Source: Tachypleus tridentatus (lineage: Eukaryota > Arthropoda > Merostomata > Xiphosura > Limulidae). From it: DNA of 64,000 bases. Positions 57,518 to 64,000 of this stretch are shown here, one piece after another. Where the stretch lies: contig NC_134837.1 in NCBI RefSeq assembly GCF_004210375.1, positions 15,011,798 to 15,075,797 on the forward strand, written 5' to 3'. Numbering within the stretch: the first letter of the stretch is position 1; every line of letters begins with the position of its first letter. The position numbers and the translations under genes are program-made. The notes beneath the pieces were generated by a model that saw only the letters and a list, made by a program, of their open reading frames with translations, did no database searches and was not told the origin of the DNA.

Positions 57518-57857
57518 TCTATCTTTCCTTCCTTGTTTCCTTCAAAAACAGTTCTAACATTAGTTTTTATCAACGTTATCTAAATCTAAATATAATCAAC
57601 AAACTAATCTTTCATTAGACTCTTCCACTAACCATCTGGTAGGTCAAGATGGCGCTGAGCTATTAGAATTCGTCGTATATCTTTTGTTGTTGACTTATAT
57701 TGTCATTCAATTAAAACCAACATACAGATCAAAGAAAGAAAACTAGTTCACAAATAAAAAGTTTTAATTCTGTGTTATTCATGTTTATTCATATCAGGTT
57801 TTATTCCAAAGTACAAAATTAAATCTGGTTCTTTGTTTAATTATTCAACTTTCTCAG

Positions 57858-59634
57858 CTGTCGTCCGAAGACTTTACATCCACCACGCTGTACATTAAAA
57901 GTGAGATTAAATGTTTTTACATTACTATGATGTGATTAGAAACAAATCGGTAAACAGTACTAACTTATGGTGATGGCCCGTTTCTAAACAACCTATTATA
58001 GTGTTCTAACCAGGACATTGCAATTTTCAATTAAAACATAGTTTGACCAATAGCATTGCGATGACTTTCTTAACCTATAAAGTTTATCAACACCAAATTA
58101 CTTCACTTCTGTTTAGAAATGATAAAATAATAGACGATCGAAGGTAAACTTTTTATTTAGTAAATCTGTTTGTTTTGGTTGAATAAGTCATGTTGTTGTT
58201 AAAAGAACGAACCGTCTACTAGGTTGTGTCGTGTCTTTTTTCTAAACAAATATTTTCTATATCTCTTTTTTTTTCTACAGTTAAACTCCAAAAATGCACA
58301 GAAGAACAACAGCAATTATCTTGTCCAGGGTTTCTTAAATGTAAAAATATATGGTGTTACTGTTGCTTTATCCGTGGTAATGTTTTTTCCTTAGTTCTTA
58401 CAGTTGACTAAGTTCTCAATTTAACGAAGACTAAGGGCGCCAGGTGGTTTTAGGAAAATATTTTGTCGATGAGAAGAACGTGACTTACAAACCAGAATAA
58501 CAATAAAAAGAGAACTTTGGGTTTGGCAGGTAAGGAAATTGAGTGGGAGAGTCCGAAATGGTGATCATAGTGCGGTTATGTTATGCAAGCAAACCTGGTT
58601 CAATATCTAGCGACGTCCTTCGTATTTCTGATGAGCTGTACTTTAGACCAGTCCAGTCTTACCTCTATGTTGAAAGCGTTATGACCTGATTCTAAGCGAA
58701 AATAAAATAAAAATTATGCACCACTTAGCTTTCCTTATTTAGATTCATGGTACATAGTACGATACAAACAAGTTTCAGGCCGTTCTGTACACAATACGAA
58801 TTTTTAACCACTATGAAAATAAAAATGGGTCAAATATAATAATATAGAGCGCTATTGTGAAAATTTTTAATTTCAAACGAAGAAGGTGGTTTTCTTAGAG
58901 CTGTTTAAATTCCGTTCATATTGTTTTATCTAAGTTAAATTTCCTTGTTTACTTTGTTTGTTTTTGAATCTCGCGCGAAGCTACACTAGGGCTACCTGCG
59001 CTAGCCCTCTCTAATTTATCATTGTAAAACTAGCTAGTCACCACCACCCACCGCCAACTCTTGGGTTACTCTTTTACCAACGAATAGTGGGATTGACCGA
59101 ACATTATAACGCCCCCGCGGCTGAAAGGGCAAGCATATTTGGTGTAACGGGGATTCGAACCTTCGAACCTCAGGTTACAAGTCGAGCACTTTCTCTTGCA
59201 AGATAGTAATTCTTTTAAGGCAACCAGTAAACAAATATATTTAGATTTTACTGATTACAAAATAACTAAAGCGATAGCATATCGACAGGAGATGTTGGAA
59301 ATTATGTAACATTAGCGGAGAAGGAATACATCCCTAATACATGGGGTTTATCAGTAAACCTTCGGCATTTGTATTTTTAATGTGCTATAAAGCCGTCATT
59401 TTTTATGAATTACAAACTTAATTTATCCAATATATTTTCTGTTTTTAATAAATTTTGAACCAATATTCAAGGAGCCCCATTGAAAAGATTCTGCCCCAGG
59501 AAAGTGAGCGTCAGGCCACAGTACACAACTACGGGTCAACAACAGAGGGTCTACAAGAAAACTTTGTGGAAAAGTTTACAAGTATCCCGGATGAAAAAGA
59601 AGGATATGTTATAGCCAGTATTTTTAGACAGTGA
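57858..59634 (+). other. possible host-gene exons (three short segments)
   Basis: Segment 1 (57858-57900) follows TTTCTCAG and ends before GTGAGA. Segment 2 (58281-58376) follows a T-rich tract and CTACAG, ends before GTAATG, and is in phase with segment 1. It reads KLQKCTEEQQQLSCPGFLKC, resembling the first half of an LDL-receptor class A repeat. Segment 3 (59472-59634) follows TATTCAAG and has an open frame SPIEKILPQESERQATVHNY continuing to DEKEGYVIASIFRQ and TGA. However, the frame implied by segment 2 is a different one. I do not recognise a protein, and this may be chance. Confidence 0.2.
58955..59195 (-). repeat. tRNA-headed SINE, head cut
   Basis: TTGAATCTCGCGCGAAGCTA tail, CAACTCTTGGGTTACTCTTT body, GGGGATTCGAACC B box reversed. 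The first bases of the head are missing. Confidence 0.82.
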
Positions 59635-59644
59635 CGCTCATCTA

Positions 59645-59775
59645 AGTTGTTGTTTTTGAATTAAGTACAAAGCTACACAATAAGCTATCTGTGCTTTGCC
59701 CACCATGGGTATCGAAACCCGGTTTTTAAAGTTGTAAGTCCGCAGACATACCGGTAAGTCACTGGGAGGCCGCTG
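59645..59775 (-). repeat. second tRNA-related SINE family
   Basis: GAATTAAGTACAAAGCTACA, GGGTATCGAAACCCGG and ACCGGTAAGTCACTGGGAGG on the plus strand. A near-complete copy. Confidence 0.65.
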
Positions 59776-60424
59776 ATCTATGCGTTTGAATAAACTCTGA
59801 ATGCTACATTGAAGCCGAAGTTGTTAACTGATCATCCATCGTACAGTGTACAGTTTATTAAGGTATTTTTGTATTTCCAACTAAAAAAGCATCTTATCTG
59901 CCATCAAATCGGTAACCTCTTGAAGTCAGGCAATATGTAGAATTGTTGATCAAAAGAGATGGTTACAAACCAGCTCTAACTCATGCTCACACGGCTGGTA
60001 TTAACGAAATAGCAATATTAACAGTCATTTTCTACAACGTTGAGGACCTGAGGGACTGAACGTGTTCAGTCATATATCGCGACTCGAACCATGGACTTTC
60101 AGATCTTCAGCCTAGTACACTAATCAGTAATTAACAAATCATTCGTTGCTATTGGTATCTTCTCAGTAAACTATTACCGAATATTTTACTGCACTAAATG
60201 TTGGTACAACAAACTTTCAGTTTGTTGGGGAAAGAGATAAGTTTCCTCAATTACATTGTTAAAATCTGAGGTTCAATTCTGTGTGGTGGACGCAACAGAT
60301 AGTAGAAAATCGAATTGTACGGTTACTGGCAAAAATTATTAGGTGCTTGATCTTTAAAATAGTTAACAATTCATACTTTCATTATCTTTGATAGTTAAGT
60401 ACGTTGAGGCTGAAAATCAAAGGG

Positions 60425-60596
60425 TGAAATATACGATCGTAACCTGAGGGTCGCTGGTTCGAATCCCCGTTACCAAACACACTCGTATTTTCAGCCGTGG
60501 GAGCGTTTTGATGTTACAGTTAATCCCACTATTCGTTAGTAAAAGAGTAGACCAAGAGTTGGCGGTGGGTGGTGATGACAAGTTGCCTTCCCTCTG
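60425..60596 (+). repeat. tRNA-headed SINE, interrupted by a second copy
   Basis: CGTAACCTGAGGGTCGCTGG, TTCGAATCCCCGTTACC and GAGTTGGCGGTGGGTGGTGA to CCTTCCCTCT. It stops at 60596, where another full SINE begins. Confidence 0.8.
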
Positions 60597-60872
60597 GCTC
60601 GGAATGGCCAGGTGGATAAGACACTCGACTCGTAATGTGAAGGTCATGGGTTCGAATCCCCGTCACACCAACAATGCTCGCCCTTTCAGCCGTGGGAGCG
60701 TTATAATATGACGGCCAATCCCATTATTCGTTGGTAAAAGAGTAGTCCAAGAGTTGGCGGTGAGTGGTGATGACTAGCTGCCTTCCATTTAGTCTTACAC
60801 TGCTAAACTAGGTATGGCTGGCGCAATTAGCCCTCATATGGCTTTGCTCGAAGATTTAAAACAAACAAATAC
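60597..60872 (+). repeat. tRNA-headed SINE, full length, abutting the previous copy
   Basis: Head GGCTCGGAATGGCCAGGTGG, anticodon-like CTCGTAA, B box GGGTTCGAATCCCC, tail GATTTAAAACAAACAAA. It is among the best-preserved heads in the window. Confidence 0.87.
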
Positions 60873-61239
60873 ATGATATTTATAGCAGTTCCCATTTATA
60901 GCCCATATAATAATATGAGATCTGTGAAGAACCCCTATAAATTTGTATCTTCCGTTAATTTGTTAAGCTACGTTATTGTATTATTAAAAATAATTTCTAG
61001 TGACGTATTTTCCGTACTTACTTTGTCCACCATTATAAAAATGAGCTCGAAATTCGGTTTTGTGGATAGAAATATTTACGTGTGTTTGTTTCTGAGGACA
61101 AAATTATACAATGGGCAGTCTGCGATATGCCCCTTGTGGATATCAATTCCCTTTTATTAAAATTATAAGCCCTCAAGCCAATCCCAAAATTATCTGCGTA
61201 TAGTAGTGATATCAATGCACTATTTGTCACACAATATAG

Positions 61240-61385
61240 CAAAGATACTAGAGGAAAGACAACTAACTAGTCAATACCTACCAATGCCAACGTTTTGGGA
61301 TAATCAACGAATATTGGAATTGACTGCCACTTTATAAGAGCTGAAAGAGCGAGCATGTTTGGTGACTGGATTTGAAATGACGTCC
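61240..61385 (-). repeat. tRNA-headed SINE, strongly diverged fragment
   Basis: CTAGAGGAAAGACAACTAAC, AATCAACGAATATTGGAATT and GAAAGAGCGAGCATGTTTGG keep the order of the SINE body. Confidence 0.6.
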
Positions 61386-61454
61386 CAAACACTTTTTAAA
61401 AGATGAAATTCAGCTGAGACATCCAAAAGAACTAAGGATTTTTACTGATATTGG

Positions 61455-61735
61455 CTTGTTTTGTATTTCGCGCAAAGCTACTCCAGGTCTACCTGCACTA
61501 GCCGTCCTTAATTTAGCAGTGTAAGACTAGAGGGAAGGAAGCTAGTCATCACCACCAACCGCCAACTCTTGGGCTACTTTTTTATCAACGTATAGTGAGA
61601 TTGATCGTCACATTATAATGCCCCCACGGCTGATAGGGGAGCATGTTTGGTGTGACGGGGATTCGAACCCGCGACTTTCGGATTACGAGTCGAGTGCCTG
61701 AACCACCTTGCCATGCCGGGCCGGTTTTACTCAGA
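61455..61735 (-). repeat. tRNA-headed SINE, full length
   Basis: TTTCGCGCAAAGCTACTCCA tail through AACTCTTGGGCTACTTTTTT to GGGGATTCGAACCCGCGAC and CATGCCGGGCCGG. Well preserved. Confidence 0.87.
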
Positions 61736-61889
61736 TAACGATGTTTAATATGTTTCCAGTATTTGCTGCCAAAGAGTAACAACCCTTGTTACTTTCTCCG
61801 AGAAATAAAAAACAAAAAACTTTTTTTCCCTATCGTATTTTAAAATAAACCGATGCGCTCTGTGCCTCATGATATGTTAGATCAACTAT

Positions 61890-62730
61890 GCTTGCGTGAA
61901 TATGATAACAACTAAAGCGAATAAACTTCGGGAGATCGTGACATTAAACTGTTATTCAACAACATAGTACATCTTAGCGGTACTTGGCTCGTTTTGGGGT
62001 CAGGAGGTAGGATAAAGCAGAGGTGAACAGAGTTAGCAAGTTCTATTTGAAATCTTATAGGTGGCGTTACCTTGCCCCTGGCGTTAAAACTTGTCCGCCA
62101 GATGGTGGGCATGTATGTTGACTAGGGGAACAACTATTACGTTCGCCCACGGCTCGTACCTGGAACTTCTCTTCTTGGATTTTTACGGTATTTCGTACAG
62201 TTACAGGTAGCAGTCTACAGGCCTGTTCAGGCTTTCTTCACGAACAAGTGTGAAGACATAGTGAACATTTTACAATAGTCACAAGAAGCCATTTTGTCCT
62301 GGAAAACGTATTTTTGAAGATCTTCTCATTGTTACCCTTCAAGTTTTCAAATCTAAGAATAAAAGGTACAGGTAGGAAGCAGTTCAAGTACTCTACATAT
62401 TTTTTCCCCAAAGTGCTAAGCCTATTGCTTTCTACAACAATGACGAGGCCTTTCGAACTTTTATCAGTAATTTTAAATTCCTCCCAGTCTTTGGTGAATA
62501 TATGTGTAGTAATTTTAAATAGGTGGTTTTATCCTAAAAACTTTAAATTATTTCAATGTAATTTCCAAGAATTATAAGATACACTAACGAAAGGCCATAA
62601 ATAAAACATAACATTAAATTATTTATAAACGTATGTTGTAAAATTACGTACCTACTAAATAAATGTTATTTTTAAAACTTGTCAACACGTTATAAACGTG
62701 TAACTTAAAGTTAGAATGTACGACTTTTCG
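61890..62730. other. single-copy-looking sequence with no recognised feature
   Basis: A stretch of mixed composition. Short open frames (61912-62112 minus, 62314-62577 plus) resemble nothing I know. Part of it (62100-62300) is less AT-rich than its surroundings. No repeat is recognised. Confidence 0.4.
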
Positions 62731-62734
62731 AAAA

Positions 62735-62865
62735 GAAAAGCCTAAGAGTTAGCGGTGAGTGGTGTTGATTAGCTGTCTTCCCTCTAATCTTTCTTTGTTA
62801 CATTAAGAACGACTATTGTAGATAACCCTGGAGTAGCTTTGCGCGAGATAAGACAAACAAACAGA
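62735..62865 (+). repeat. tRNA-headed SINE, 3' half
   Basis: CCTAAGAGTTAGCGGTGAGT through CCTGGAGTAGCTTTGCGCGA and AGACAAACAAACAG. The head is absent. Confidence 0.75.
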
Positions 62866-63124
62866 ACATATGTGTCTGCCTTCTTGCATCATCAGCTGCT
62901 ATGAAACCAAAATGACGTAATGAGTACAACTCCTGGATAGCATCCAATAAGTACACCAACGTAAAGCAACACTGCTGTACCCATTTCCTTGTTTGTATCA
63001 TTACGAATGCTCCTTTTATCTACCTATCTTTATCCGCCTACCTATCACTACCTGTATGCTCGTATTTCTATCTATTAATATAGTTTGACGGTTTTGCGTG
63101 GTTGGGGAACACCAAGTGGAGTGT

Positions 63125-63245
63125 GTGTGTATGTGTTTTCTTATAGCAAAGCCACATCGGACTATCTGCTGAGTCCACTGAGGAGAACCAAACCCCTAAT
63201 TTGAGCGTTGTAAATCCATAGACTTATTGCTGTACCAGCTGGAGA
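63125..63245 (-). repeat. second tRNA-related SINE family fragment
   Basis: TTTTCTTATAGCAAAGCCAC, CTGCTGAGTCCACTGAGGAG and TGTAAATCCATAGACTTATT, matching 46160-46275. Confidence 0.6.
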
Positions 63246-64000
63246 CAAACCAAGTGGAATAAAAAACATTTGTCGTAATGAAATATCTTTAATCCAAAGC
63301 AATAAACAACATGTATGACATTACGAATCGTAGAAACTAATTAATAAATGCTGTGACGTCACTAGTTCACACACCATTGTAGCATTCATTATTTCAACAG
63401 AACCGTGTGTGTAAAAGCTGTACCTTATGCTTTAGCCTTTCACTGATAGCTTGACCTCTTTTTTCCCTTAAAAAGAAGGTTAAATATGTGTGTGTCAAGT
63501 TTTGTTACTCCAGTTAATTACCGCTACTTAGGTGATAAAAATAGAAAGGTTCTGCACAGTAGAATTCCTTGCACCGAAGAGACTGTTCTATAACAAGAAA
63601 GGTAAGGCAGCCTTTCAGAAGGGTGAAACTACAAAAGTTTGTGTTAAGTTTGTGCTGTATTCTCTTTCTTTATTGGAGTTCATGTTTATTATACCTTATT
63701 TTATCATGTTTAAAACTAGTAATTTGAAGAAAAAAAAAGATGGCGAATAGAAAGTTCGGGCAATAATAACATTTTTCGTACCAGTTACATAAATTAAGCC
63801 TAATATAAACAGAGTACAGGATAAAACGCTTTTACTGACATTGTTCCTCACATATCTTACAGTTGTTCGTTTTTTTAAGTTATATTACAGTAGTTTTTAT
63901 TATCGTTTCGCGAAACGCTGATTTTAAAGCGAGTCGCACGAAAGCACGAAGTTAATGTCCTGTAGGAATCACTCTGCACACTGGGCTTATTTTGAAGTTG

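Overview
The window is eukaryotic and animal. It is AT-rich, with split genes bounded by GT..AG introns and a heavy load of transposable elements. A tRNA-headed SINE is present in many copies, together with I/Nimb-like and Jockey/CR1-like LINEs, Tc1 transposons and Penelope-like elements. From memory of similar repeats this looks like a chelicerate, most likely a horseshoe crab. That assignment is inference and was not checked by search.

Left two thirds (about 2.6 to 41.0 kb, minus strand): one complete protein-coding gene, an hnRNP M / MYEF2 homologue (Drosophila rumpelstiltskin family). I assembled 14 coding exons with consistent phase into a 536-residue protein. It has a short RS/RGG N-terminus, RRM1, RRM2, a Met/Gly/Ala-rich linker encoded mainly by one 422-nt exon, and RRM3 ending at the stop. 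Two introns, at the same phase-1 position in RRM2 and RRM3, carry U12-type (minor spliceosome) donor and branch-site sequences. The other eleven donors are U2-type.

The introns hold old repeats: three fragments of one RNase H-bearing LINE (all in the gene's sense orientation), an AT-rich interspersed family with imperfect inverted termini and TTAA-like flanks, a perfect 112-bp triplication, and Penelope-type tails.

Right third (41.1 to 64 kb): no well-supported host gene; it is a nest of mobile elements. In order there is a SINE with target-site duplication, a Jockey/CR1-like LINE interrupted by a Tc1-like element, further SINEs, a Penelope-like element with inverted termini and a 14-bp target-site duplication (48.1 to 49.3 kb), and a 2.4-kb minisatellite of 26-bp units (50.6 to 53.0 kb). 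Then comes a second Penelope-like copy (54.1 to 56.7 kb, also with a 14-bp duplication) whose left terminus was entered by a nearly intact Tc1 element, and then a dense SINE field. The Penelope termini contain a hammerhead-ribozyme-like core. Three short exon-like segments at 57.9, 58.3 and 59.5 kb on the plus strand are the only hint of a host gene here, and they are weak.
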